In this document: one piece after another, positions 33,370-41,430 of the stretch | Layout of the letters: each line of letters starts with the position of its first letter | Position numbering within the stretch: position 1 is the first letter of the stretch | Notes under the pieces: generated by a model | Database searches by the model: none | Told to the model about the DNA's origin: nothing | Seen by the model: the letters and a program-made list of their open reading frames with translations, nothing else | From: Alistipes sp. | GTDB lineage: Bacteria > Bacteroidota > Bacteroidia > Bacteroidales > Rikenellaceae | DNA length: 64,000 nt | Assembly: GCA_022767745.1 (NCBI GenBank) | Contig: JALENN010000008.1 | Span: 221,043-285,042, forward strand | Direction: 5' to 3' | Made by a program: the position numbers and the translations under genes

Positions 33370-34305
33370 TTATCTTTCGGCCGCGTGGGAAGCGTTTGAT
33401 GCCGTGGGCCAGTAACGGCCTACATAATCGTCGATATACTGTTTGAAATCAGGCGAATCCACAATCTCGATATCGTCCATGAGCCCTACCGTGAAACGTG
33501 CTGCGCCGGCATAGTCGGCCACTTCGGTGTCGAGTATCCAGCGTCCGTCGTCCATCGTCGTGACATATTGTTCGGCGAGGGGATACTCCTCGAGCAGCAG
33601 GTTGCGGGCCATGATGCCCATTGCGAGGCGTATGCGCAGGCGGTTCTGGCCGTGCATACGGAAGATGTCGACGAAACCCTTGACGTGTGCAGCCTCGTTG
33701 CGCCACGGGGTGTCTGTTACCGTCACCGAACCTATGCGGGCCAGCTTGAACAGTTTGCATACGCCGTCGGCTGTGTCGTAACACCACACCTGCACGTAGT
33801 TTGTGGTAAAGGCGAACGGTTCGACGAGGCGGTCCCTGACGGCGGCGCCGTGGGCCGAGCGGTAGTCGTGCAGCACGACTTGACGCTGCTGTTCGATTGC
33901 CTCCACTATGTTGCGTACGTTCGAGGCATTGCCGCCGCGCACGATGGTGTCGGCCAGAATCTTGTTGTCGTACACCGAGTAGAGCTTGCGCTTGAGGTTC
34001 TGCTTCAGCAGGTTGGTGTCGTCGATGCTCTCGATGGCACGTTTCAGGATGACGGCCTCCTCCTCCGTAAAGTGTACCAGCTGCGATATGTCCTTGAAAT
34101 GGGGCGACTCCTTGTCGAGGCGTATGATGCCGTCGTTCTTCTTGATGACGAAGCCCGCGTCGCGGAAGGTGTCGATGTAACGGTAGACGGTGCGGCGCGA
34201 CATGCCCAGCCGCTCGGCGATGTCATCCACCGTGTAGAGCGTGTTGGCCGTGAGCATCTTCATCAGACGCAGCATCCGCTCAATTTTGGGCTGGTCCATC
34301 GTCAT
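33370..34305 (-). CDS. WYL-domain transcriptional regulator
   Basis: A 311-residue regulator (an alternative start is two codons in). Residues 5-60 form a DeoR/HTH_11-type winged helix, with LYTVDDIAERLGMSRRTVYRYIDTFRDAG. The WYL domain spans about 125-220, with RQVVLHDYRSAHG and VEPFAFTTNYVQVWCYD, where the usual W-Y-L triad is altered to V-W-C. A WCX-like C-terminal extension follows. WYL proteins sense nucleotides or ssDNA and often regulate defence or DNA repair. Its start overlaps the stop of the STM3941-like gene, so both belong to one operon. Confidence 0.85.
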   Translation of the reverse strand: MTMDQPKIERMLRLMKMLTANTLYTVDDIAERLGMSRRTVYRYIDTFRDAGFVIKKNDGIIRLDKESPHFKDISQLVHFTEEEAVILKRAIESIDDTNLLKQNLKRKLYSVYDNKILADTIVRGGNASNVRNIVEAIEQQRQVVLHDYRSAHGAAVRDRLVEPFAFTTNYVQVWCYDTADGVCKLFKLARIGSVTVTDTPWRNEAAHVKGFVDIFRMHGQNRLRIRLAMGIMARNLLLEEYPLAEQYVTTMDDGRWILDTEVADYAGAARFTVGLMDDIEIVDSPDFKQYIDDYVGRYWPTASNASHAAER

Positions 34306-34828
34306 GGGCGGCGCTGCGGCCGTATTTCCTTATATATTGCTTGATTATTAGCTCGATGTCGTCTTCACGGGTGTCGATGTTGCTCAGAACCACCGAACAT
34401 GGCGACCCTACACACTTCATGTCTGCCTCCATTATGCGGCGGGCAATGGCCGAACCGCCGTGTTGATCGATGAAAGCCTGCGGGTCGTAGAGTTGTATCA
34501 CGAGCATCCGCTCGTTGCCGATCTTGGTTGTGAGGGTATCGGCTATGTCGCTCCACTTTACTGCGAAGTTGCCCTTCGACATGGCGTTTATGATGAGCGA
34601 TGCGGGTGTCAGTGTCAGGGCCTCGCGGCCGAACTCTCCGCGGAGGAAGTTGCGCAGGCCTATAATGAAACACAGGGAGAAAAAAACTGCCCCGATATAC
34701 CCTATCACTTTGGCTATGATTCCTATCGGGATGAATATGACATATATGGATGCCGCTATCATCGCCGGTGCCGCGATGAAGAGTATGAGTATCATGCGCA
34801 GCATCTTGTAATAGTATATGCGGTTCAC
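34280..34828 (-). CDS. STM3941-like two-helix membrane protein
   Basis: A 182-residue protein. I take GTG 34828 (NRIYYYKMLRMILILF), because the sequence before the first membrane helix resembles the start of STM3941-family proteins. ATG 34804 is an alternative. Two membrane helices lie at about residues 12-30 and 35-55. A cytoplasmic PH-like domain follows, with SLIINAMSKGNFAVKWSDIADTLTTKIGNE and LVIQLYDPQAFIDQHGG. The function of the family is not known. Its 3' end overlaps the WYL regulator start by about 26 bases, implying coupling. Confidence 0.68.
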   Translation of the reverse strand: MNRIYYYKMLRMILILFIAAPAMIAASIYVIFIPIGIIAKVIGYIGAVFFSLCFIIGLRNFLRGEFGREALTLTPASLIINAMSKGNFAVKWSDIADTLTTKIGNERMLVIQLYDPQAFIDQHGGSAIARRIMEADMKCVGSPCSVVLSNIDTREDDIELIIKQYIRKYGRSAAHDDGPAQN

Positions 34829-34857
34829 GGTTCTGTGTTTTTTTGGGTTCGAGGTTG

Positions 34858-35490
34858 TTATAATCCGAGCTCCTCGTCGATTAGTATTACCGTTATGCGG
34901 CCCTTGGGGTGGCATTTGTGCAGTATGAGCCGTTCGTTGCATATGCGCTGCGGCGACGAGCAGTCGTGGCAGCGGCCCGTGACGGCGCACGGCGTCTTGA
35001 ATCCTTCGTGACGGGCGACATTCTGCGGGGCGGCCACGTCGCGTATGCGGGCAAAGGCCTCCTCCTGTGTGGCCACGATCTTGTTGCGCCCCGCTACAAG
35101 AATTACCTTGCGCGGCCCGAAGGCTATGGGGGCAATGCGGTTGCCTATCATGTCGAGCCAGTGCAGCGACCCGTCCTCGCACACAGCGTTTATGCCCGTG
35201 AGGAACAACCCGCAGGTGAGGGCCTGGCGGCGGCGTTCGATAAGGTCGCGGAACGGGACCCCCGGCTCGAAGGTGTCGATGAAGGGTATCTGCGTCTGCT
35301 CGCGCAGCCATGCGATGGTGCCGGTGGCGTAGAGTGTCATCGAGTCGCCGAATGATATGCTGGCGGGATTGTTCTCATCGATTATTGATCGTATTATCTC
35401 GCCCGCCTCGGCGGCCGTTGCGGCTGTGCGCACGTCGAAACCGTTGCGCTCGAGTGCCTTTATGGTGCGTTCGGTGGTCTGGTCTGCCAT
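34858..35490 (-). CDS. LUD-domain protein (LutC/YkgG-like)
   Basis: A 210-residue protein, starting at MADQTTERTIKALERNGF (35490). An upstream in-frame start at 35556 adds residues unlike the family. The LUD domain shows SISFGDSMTLYATGTIAWLRE, CGLFLTGINAVCEDGSLHWLDM and FGPRKVILVAGRNKIVATQEEAFARI. A C-terminal set of cysteines (CAVTGRCHDCSSPQRIC, then HKC) could bind metal. LUD proteins include subunits of L-lactate oxidation complexes, but no lutA or lutB is nearby, so this is a stand-alone version of unclear role. It lies 29 bases upstream of the STM3941-like gene. Confidence 0.8.
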   Translation of the reverse strand: MADQTTERTIKALERNGFDVRTAATAAEAGEIIRSIIDENNPASISFGDSMTLYATGTIAWLREQTQIPFIDTFEPGVPFRDLIERRRQALTCGLFLTGINAVCEDGSLHWLDMIGNRIAPIAFGPRKVILVAGRNKIVATQEEAFARIRDVAAPQNVARHEGFKTPCAVTGRCHDCSSPQRICNERLILHKCHPKGRITVILIDEELGL

Positions 35491-35593
35491 AATGCCGGTG
35501 TGTTTCGGGTGGGTGGAAATATTGCCGCGGCGCAGTGTGTCTTCAACCTGCTGCAACGTCCGTGCCGTAACCGCTCGGGCGCTGCGACGGCGC

Positions 35594-37000
35594 TTACTTG
35601 CCGAGGATGAGCTTCTCGAGCTCCTCGATCTGGCTCTTGAAGCCCTTGTCGGTCTCGATCATGTTGGTGACGGCCTTGCACGAGTGTAGCACGGTGGCGT
35701 GGTTGCGGCCTCCGATGGCGGCACCGATGGCGGCAAGCGGAGCCTTGGTGTGCTGCTTGGCAAGATACATCGCTATCTGACGGGCCTGTGCCACCTCGCG
35801 CGTACGCTTCGACGAGTTGAAGCTCTCCTCGTCGATGTTGAAGTACTGGCATACGGTCTCGGTGATATGCCCTATCGATATCTCCTTCTGGTTCAACTGT
35901 ACGTATACCTTCAGCACCTCCTTTGCCAGCGAGGTCGATATGCGGCGGCCGAGGAACGAGGCGTTGGCCACGAGTGACGACAGCGCGCCCTCGATCTCAC
36001 GTATGTTGGCCGATATGTTCTCCGCCAGGTAGTTTACCACCTCGTCCGACAGGTTTACCTTCATGCTGCCGGCCTTGACGCGGATGATCTTCACCTTGGT
36101 TTCGTAGTCGGGCGTGTCGATCTTGGCCGAAAGGCCCCACTTGAAACGCGTGAGCAGTCGCTGCTCGATGTCCTTGAGCTCGACGGGCGGCTTGTCGGAG
36201 GTGAGTATCAGCTGCTTGCCTGCAAGCTGCAGGTGGTTGAATATGTTGAAGAAGGCGTTCTGCGTTCCCGCTTTTCCGGTAAGCTCCTGTATGTCGTCGA
36301 TGATGAGCACGTCGATCATCTGGTAGAAGCGGATGAAGTCGGTGATCTCGCCGTTTTTGTATGCGGTCTGGAACTGCGCCTGGAACTTGTTCGTCGAGAC
36401 GTAGAGCACCTGCAGTTCGGGGTGGCGTTCGCGCACCTCGTGGCCTATGGCCTGTACGATGTGGGTCTTGCCGAGGCCCGAGTCGCCATATATATACAAG
36501 GGGTTGAAGGGCGACGATCCGGGAGTGAGCGCCACGGTCATGCCGGCCGAGCGGGCCAGGCGGTTACACTCGCCCTCGATGTGTGTGGCGAAGGTGTAGT
36601 TGGGGTTCAGCTGCGGGTCAATCGTGATCTTCTTGAGCCCGGGTATTACGAACGGGTTCTTGATGTTGGCCGTGTCGGTTCGGGTGTTGAACTGCGATAT
36701 GGCCGTGGTGTCGGCCGTGGCGGCCACGGGCATCTTCTCCTCGACGCTGGGCACGGCGTAGAACAGGCGCGTCTGCTGGCCGTATATCTGGTAGATTATC
36801 TGCGAGAAGAACTTGAGGTAGTTCTTCTCGATGTGCGTGACGTAGCTCTCGTTGGGAACCTTCAGACGCAGGTTCGTACCGTCGAACTCGAGGGGTATGA
36901 TGGGTGCAAACCATTTCGAGAACTCCTCCTGCGAGGTCTGTTCCTTGATACGGCTGAGGCACGCCTGCCATACGTCGTTATTTCTGCGAGAGTCGATCAT
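35594..37000 (-). CDS. dnaA: Chromosomal replication initiator protein
   Basis: A 468-residue DnaA. Domain I is at 1-85. The AAA+ domain has Walker A GDSGLGKTH at 172-180 and Walker B VLIIDDIQELTGK near 235. The C-terminal DNA-binding domain holds the signature GAAIGGRNHATVLHSC near residues 430-445. It opens double-stranded DNA at oriC and binds DnaA boxes. A consensus box lies at 37152-37160, 152 bases upstream. Not followed by dnaN in this window, so this is not the classical rnpA-dnaA-dnaN locus. Confidence 0.97.
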   Translation of the reverse strand: MIDSRRNNDVWQACLSRIKEQTSQEEFSKWFAPIIPLEFDGTNLRLKVPNESYVTHIEKNYLKFFSQIIYQIYGQQTRLFYAVPSVEEKMPVAATADTTAISQFNTRTDTANIKNPFVIPGLKKITIDPQLNPNYTFATHIEGECNRLARSAGMTVALTPGSSPFNPLYIYGDSGLGKTHIVQAIGHEVRERHPELQVLYVSTNKFQAQFQTAYKNGEITDFIRFYQMIDVLIIDDIQELTGKAGTQNAFFNIFNHLQLAGKQLILTSDKPPVELKDIEQRLLTRFKWGLSAKIDTPDYETKVKIIRVKAGSMKVNLSDEVVNYLAENISANIREIEGALSSLVANASFLGRRISTSLAKEVLKVYVQLNQKEISIGHITETVCQYFNIDEESFNSSKRTREVAQARQIAMYLAKQHTKAPLAAIGAAIGGRNHATVLHSCKAVTNMIETDKGFKSQIEELEKLILGK

Positions 37001-37280
37001 CTTTGCACAACAAATTGTCGTTCCTGTTCGTTCTGCGAATGTGGAACCCCTGCTCCGTAGAGGCGAATTTAGACCCTGCGGTACCTCATGGGAACCGCGT
37101 GTCGTCAGGTCGCAACGTTCGGGATGAGTTCTTTTTTCGGCACCACAAAGTTGTGAATAAATTTGTTAAAATAAATTGCCGCTGCTATTGTTTTTTTATT
37201 TTTTTTCTATATAGATTCTCGGGGCTTTTTTCATCCCTCCATTTTAAGTCGCTGATATTGAATATTCGAAAAAAAAGCAG
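37001..37280. promoter_or_regulatory. dnaA upstream region with one DnaA box
   Basis: A gene-free region between the divergent dnaA and phosphosugar mutase genes. TGTGAATAA at 37152-37160 is the complement of a consensus DnaA box TTATTCACA. It is followed by a T- and A-rich stretch (37150-37285) that would melt easily. A single box is enough for dnaA autoregulation. One box alone does not establish oriC. Confidence 0.45.
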
Positions 37281-37288
37281 TATTTTTG
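37258..37288 (+). promoter_or_regulatory. Promoter of the phosphosugar mutase gene
   Basis: TTG at 37258-37260, 20 bases, then TATTTTTG at 37281-37288, 55 bases before the ATG. Confidence 0.7.
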
Positions 37289-37343
37289 CATATCAGAAAT
37301 CGGTATGCACCGAGCATAAGTTATAACTAAACCTTATAGAAAG

Positions 37344-39089
37344 ATGGCAGATCAATTGGATGCAATCGTAATGTCGAAAGCCCTTAAATGGCTCGACGGC
37401 GATTATGACGAAGCTACTAAGAAACAGGTCAAGTTCCTGATTGATAACGATAAGAAAGAGTTGACGGAGAGTTTCTACAAGGACCTCGAGTTCGGTACGG
37501 GCGGCCTGCGCGGCATCATGGGCGCGGGTACCAACCGCATGAACATCTACACGGTGGGTACCGCAACGCAGGGCCTTGCAAACTACCTCAAGAAGAACTT
37601 TGCGGGCGAGGACATACGCGTTGCCGTGGCTCACGACAGCCGTAACAACTCGCGCATGTTTGCCGAGCGTGTGGCCGACATCTTCGCCTCGAACGGCTTC
37701 CATGTATATCTCTTCGACGCGCTGCGCCCCACCCCCGAGCTGAGCTTTGCCATACGCGAGCTCAAGTGTCATTCGGGAGTCGTTATCACGGCCTCGCACA
37801 ACCCCAAGGAGTATAACGGCTACAAGGCCTACTGGACCGACGGCGCGCAGGTTACGGCACCGCACGATACGAACATAATAGCCGAGGTGGAGAAGATCAC
37901 CGAGAACTCGCAGGTGCTCACGGGTGCCAACTCATCGAACATCGAGATCCTGGGCGAGGAGTTCGACCGCATATATCTCGACCGCATCAAGCACGACATA
38001 CAGCTCTTGCCCGAGAGCGTGGCCAAGTACCACGACATGAAGATCGTCTATACGCCGCTTCATGGCGCGGGCATGCGCCTCGTGCCGGCATCGCTGCGCA
38101 ATTTCGGCTTCACCAATATAATAATGGTTCCCGAGCAGGCCGTCATCGACGGAAACTTCCCCACCGTGGAGTCGCCCAACCCCGAGGAGCGCAAGACCAT
38201 GTCGATGGCCATCGAGCTGGGCCGCCGCGAGGTCGCCGATCTGGTGCTGGCCACGGACCCCGACTCGGACCGTATCGGTGTGGCGTTGCGTAATGGCAGC
38301 GGCGAGTATGTGCTGCTGAACGGTAACCAGACGCTGGTGCTTCTGATGAGCTACCAGCTGACGCGCTGGGCTGAGCGCGGCGAACTGGACGGCAACCAGT
38401 ATGTGGTCAAGACCATCGTGACGTCGCTTATGGCCAATGCCGTGGCCGACAGTTTCGGTGTCAAGTGCTACGACTGCCTTACCGGCTTCAAGTACATAGC
38501 GCGCATCATCCGCGAGAACGAAGGCAAGGCGAAGTATATCGGCGGAGGTGAGGAGAGCTTCGGATACCTTGCCGGCGACTATGTACGCGACAAGGATGCC
38601 GTGTCGGCATGCTCGTTGGCGGCCGAGGCCGCTGCGTGGGCACGCGATACGATGGGCCTTACGCTCTACGAGTGGCTGCAGCAGCTCTATGTCAAGTACG
38701 GCTTCTACCGCGAAGGCCTTGTGTCGGTTGTACGCAAGGGCAAGGACGGCGCCGAGGAGATTCAGCGCATGATGGTGGAGTTCCGTGAGAACCACCCCAC
38801 CCATCTGGCCGGTTCGGAGGTGGTAACGGTGCGCGACTACAAGAAGCTTGAGGAGCTGGATGTACGTACCGGAGCCCGTAAGCCTATCGAGCAGGAGGCA
38901 AGCAACGTGCTGCAGTGGATCACGGCCGACGGCACGATCGTGTCGGTGCGTCCCTCGGGTACCGAGCCCAAGATCAAGTTCTACTTCGGTGTGAAGGAGC
39001 CGCTCGCATCGGTTGCCGACTACGACACCGTGCTGGCTGCCCTCGATGCCAAGATCGAGCGCATCAAGCAGGAGCTCAAACTCGTATAG
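37344..39089 (+). CDS. Phospho-sugar mutase (phosphoglucomutase/phosphomannomutase)
   Basis: A 581-residue alpha-D-phosphohexomutase. The active-site phosphoserine is Ser151 in ITASHNPKEYNGYK. The metal loop is LATDPDSDRIG near 310, the sugar-binding loop GGGEESFG near 398, and the phosphate-binding SVRPSGTEPKIKFY near 536. It interconverts hexose 1- and 6-phosphates for glycogen, cell envelope or catabolic use. The length fits the PGM2-like subgroup common in Bacteroidota. Codon bias suggests high expression. Single gene with own promoter and terminator. Confidence 0.93.
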   Translation: MADQLDAIVMSKALKWLDGDYDEATKKQVKFLIDNDKKELTESFYKDLEFGTGGLRGIMGAGTNRMNIYTVGTATQGLANYLKKNFAGEDIRVAVAHDSRNNSRMFAERVADIFASNGFHVYLFDALRPTPELSFAIRELKCHSGVVITASHNPKEYNGYKAYWTDGAQVTAPHDTNIIAEVEKITENSQVLTGANSSNIEILGEEFDRIYLDRIKHDIQLLPESVAKYHDMKIVYTPLHGAGMRLVPASLRNFGFTNIIMVPEQAVIDGNFPTVESPNPEERKTMSMAIELGRREVADLVLATDPDSDRIGVALRNGSGEYVLLNGNQTLVLLMSYQLTRWAERGELDGNQYVVKTIVTSLMANAVADSFGVKCYDCLTGFKYIARIIRENEGKAKYIGGGEESFGYLAGDYVRDKDAVSACSLAAEAAAWARDTMGLTLYEWLQQLYVKYGFYREGLVSVVRKGKDGAEEIQRMMVEFRENHPTHLAGSEVVTVRDYKKLEELDVRTGARKPIEQEASNVLQWITADGTIVSVRPSGTEPKIKFYFGVKEPLASVADYDTVLAALDAKIERIKQELKLV

Positions 39090-39114
39090 CGTAATATTTC
39101 ACGTCTGTATATTG

Positions 39115-39145
39115 GCGGCTGTCCCTTTTCGGACAGCCGCTTTTT
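39115..39145 (+). terminator. Terminator after the mutase gene
   Basis: A perfect 10-base stem GCGGCTGTCC / GGACAGCCGC followed by five T. Confidence 0.88.
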
Positions 39146-39236
39146 GTGTATGTTGCTGGCCTGTTGACTGTAACGCCTGCCTTTTCCCCATGTCGTACAT
39201 CGCTGCCCTGCTCCGCAAAGCTGTTTTTTTTGATAA

Positions 39237-39276
39237 ATAACTAATAAAATAGTTGTATAACTAAAATAATAGTTAT
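39237..39276. promoter_or_regulatory. Two abutting 20-base operators of the BlaI-type repressor
   Basis: Two copies of ATAACTA-N6-TAGTTRT lie end to end at 39237-39256 and 39257-39276. The second is a perfect dyad and the first has one mismatch (TAGTTGT). Together they cover the -33 box and reach the first base of the -7 box, so repressor binding would block transcription. Confidence 0.75.
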
Positions 39277-39283
39277 ATATTTG
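39253..39283 (+). promoter_or_regulatory. Promoter of the BlaI/M56 operon
   Basis: TTG at 39253-39255, 20 bases, then TATATTTG at 39276-39283. It sits under the tandem operators, 65 bases before the repressor ATG. Confidence 0.72.
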
Positions 39284-39348
39284 TGCATACGATCGGGCGG
39301 CAAGCGGTCCGAGACGTGATGAATAACGTAAATAACCTAACCTGAACT

Positions 39349-39735
39349 ATGGGAGAGAGATTGAGACAGCGGCCGCAGGAGCTGACGAAAGCCGAACTGG
39401 AGATAATGCGTATCTTGTGGGATCGCGGCGGCGGCTTTGTAAACGACGTGCTGGCCGAGTTGCCCGAACCCAAGCCGGCCTATAATACCGTGTCGACCAT
39501 AATCCGCATATTGGAGAAGAAGGGCTTCGTCGCCCATCGTGCCTATGGCAAAAGCTACGAGTACTACCCTACGGTCGACCGCGACACCTACACGCAGGGT
39601 TTCATGTCGTCGGTGCTGGACATGTTTTTCGGCGGCTCGGCCGAGCGGCTTGTGTCGTTTCTGGCGTCGCGGCGTTCCATCTCGGTCGAGGAGACCGATG
39701 CCATAATCGAGATGCTTAAAAAGGAGAAGCGATGA
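39349..39735 (+). CDS. BlaI/MecI/CopY-family repressor
   Basis: A 128-residue winged-helix repressor. LTKAELEIMRILWDRGGGFVNDVLAEL is the classic BlaI N-terminus. AYNTVSTIIRILEKKGFVAHRAYGKSYEYYP is the recognition helix and wing. The C-terminal dimerisation helices include FMSSVLDMFFGGSAERLVSFLASR. In this family signalling by an M56 membrane sensor leads to repressor cleavage and derepression. It overlaps the M56 gene by ATGA. The two 20-base dyads upstream are the likely operator. Confidence 0.93.
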   Translation: MGERLRQRPQELTKAELEIMRILWDRGGGFVNDVLAELPEPKPAYNTVSTIIRILEKKGFVAHRAYGKSYEYYPTVDRDTYTQGFMSSVLDMFFGGSAERLVSFLASRRSISVEETDAIIEMLKKEKR

Positions 39736-41357
39736 ATGGCCTTATATATATGCTCGAGGTGGTGTTGTGCAGCGCTCTGTTCGTGGCGTTGTACAAGGCG
39801 CTTTTCGAGGGGCGCATACCTCACCGTGCGGCCCGCGCCTATATCGTGGGGTCGATGTTCGTGGCGGCAGCCGTACCTGCATTGGAGATACCGCTCTACC
39901 CTGCGGCCGGCATGTCGCGTGTAGAGGCTGCCATATACCGTATGCCTGTGCGGTTACCGTCGCCGGAGTCTGCGGCGGCGGATAACATGGCGGTAAAGGA
40001 AACGGCCTCCGGGGCGGGGCGTGACGGTTCGTCGCCGAAAACCCTGCCGATGGTGCTTGCCGTGGTCTACATGATGGGTGTGGCGCTTAATATGGGGCTT
40101 TTCGGTCGTCGGCTGCGTTATATCGGCGGGTTACGACGCCGTGCCGTGAGGACGGATTGCGGGGGATATACGCTTGCCGTCAGCGACGAGGTCGGGACGC
40201 CCTTTGCCTTCGGGCGTACGGTCTTCGTCAACAGCGAGTTCGACAGCCGCGACAGAGACCTGCTGCTGGCGCACGAGTGCAGCCATGTGCGGCACGGACA
40301 TACGGCCGAGAGGCTGGCTTTGGAGATGTTGCGCTGTCTGTTCTGGATCAATCCGTTCGTGTGGATGGCATCGCGCCTCCTGGCCGAGGTGCAGGAGTAC
40401 GAGGCCGACGGCGACGTGCTTGCCTCGGGGTACGGCGTAGATGAATATCGTATGCTTATTTTCCGACAACTCTTTGGTTATAATCCGGATATAGCCTGCG
40501 GGTTGAAGGGTCAAACCATAAAAAAACGATTTGTTATGATGACATCCTTCAATGGAGGCCGAGCCTCCTTGCTGCGTCTGGGCGCGGTGTTGCCGCTGAC
40601 GGCGGCTATGGTTCTTGTATTCGGATGCGTGCGCGCCGGGACCGGCGCCGAAGCCTTGCCGCAGAATGAGTACGAAGTTGTTGATTTTGTCCTTGACGGC
40701 ACGGTGAAGAGCGCTTCTGAGGCGTTGAACAGCGTTGTCGGTACGTTGCCCAAGTTTGCATTCTGGGACGACGGTACGGTTGAGATTACGGCCGACGAGG
40801 CGTGGGGCTACTTCCGGCCGGGATGGTACGACTATACTTTCGACGGAGGTGAGCTGAAACTGTCGGGTACGGCCGACTATACCCTGCCGTGCAAGGTAAG
40901 ACGGGAAGCCGACGGCACCACGGCATTGCATATCTCGGTTTCGGATGCTGCCGTCAGCGAGATTACCCTCAAGCCTGCGGCCGATGCCGACACGTCAACG
41001 GGCGACATGGTGTGCCGCCGATGGGAGGGCCTGCTGCCGGCCGCGTCATGCCCCGGCATACGTTACGAGCTGACGCTGCACAGCCGCGAACATAGCGGTG
41101 ACGGCACGTTCCGTCTGGTGATGACCTACCTCGAGGCCGAGGACGGCAAGGATATGTCATATGCCTACACCGGCCGCCGTTACACGCTGCGCGGCATGGC
41201 GGGTGACGAGAACGCCACCGTATGGCAGCTGGTGGCCGATAACGGCAACACCTTCAACTTCCAGTTCGAACGCGAAAAGAATGCGTTAACGTTGCTGAAC
41301 AACAAACTCGAACGCCCGCAGACAAAACTCAATTATACGTTGACGGCCGTAGAGTGA
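39732..41357 (+). CDS. M56 (BlaR1-like) membrane metallopeptidase with atypical sensor region
   Basis: A 541-residue membrane protein. Hydrophobic helices at about 3-20, 38-55, 105-125 and 292-312 match the BlaR1 topology. The gluzincin motif HECSH (His181, Glu182, His185) and the downstream EVQEYEADGDVL, with the third ligand Glu, are intact. The extracytoplasmic region after residue 315 is not a penicillin-binding domain and lacks SxxK/SxN/KTG. It is a beta-rich segment of about 225 residues that I do not recognise. It should cleave the BlaI-type repressor upon an unknown signal. Confidence 0.85.
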   Translation: MNGLIYMLEVVLCSALFVALYKALFEGRIPHRAARAYIVGSMFVAAAVPALEIPLYPAAGMSRVEAAIYRMPVRLPSPESAAADNMAVKETASGAGRDGSSPKTLPMVLAVVYMMGVALNMGLFGRRLRYIGGLRRRAVRTDCGGYTLAVSDEVGTPFAFGRTVFVNSEFDSRDRDLLLAHECSHVRHGHTAERLALEMLRCLFWINPFVWMASRLLAEVQEYEADGDVLASGYGVDEYRMLIFRQLFGYNPDIACGLKGQTIKKRFVMMTSFNGGRASLLRLGAVLPLTAAMVLVFGCVRAGTGAEALPQNEYEVVDFVLDGTVKSASEALNSVVGTLPKFAFWDDGTVEITADEAWGYFRPGWYDYTFDGGELKLSGTADYTLPCKVRREADGTTALHISVSDAAVSEITLKPAADADTSTGDMVCRRWEGLLPAASCPGIRYELTLHSREHSGDGTFRLVMTYLEAEDGKDMSYAYTGRRYTLRGMAGDENATVWQLVADNGNTFNFQFEREKNALTLLNNKLERPQTKLNYTLTAVE

Positions 41358-41372
41358 TCCTTCCGCTACAAG

Positions 41373-41416
41373 AAACGAGCCGGTTACGCCCGCATTGCGG
41401 TGTACCGGCTCGTTTT
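41373..41416. terminator. Bidirectional terminator
   Basis: A perfect 12-base stem AAACGAGCCGGT / ACCGGCTCGTTT with a 19-base loop, between the convergent M56 and SGNH genes. Confidence 0.85.
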
Positions 41417-41430
41417 GCGTGTAATGTATG

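Noticed and set aside
35594..37000. Classical oriC locus with dnaA-dnaN
   Set aside because: dnaN, recF and gyrB are absent and only one DnaA box was found, so the origin cannot be placed here.
39349..41357. Beta-lactam resistance locus
   Set aside because: BlaI and M56 homologs are present, but the sensor lacks a penicillin-binding domain and no beta-lactamase is linked.
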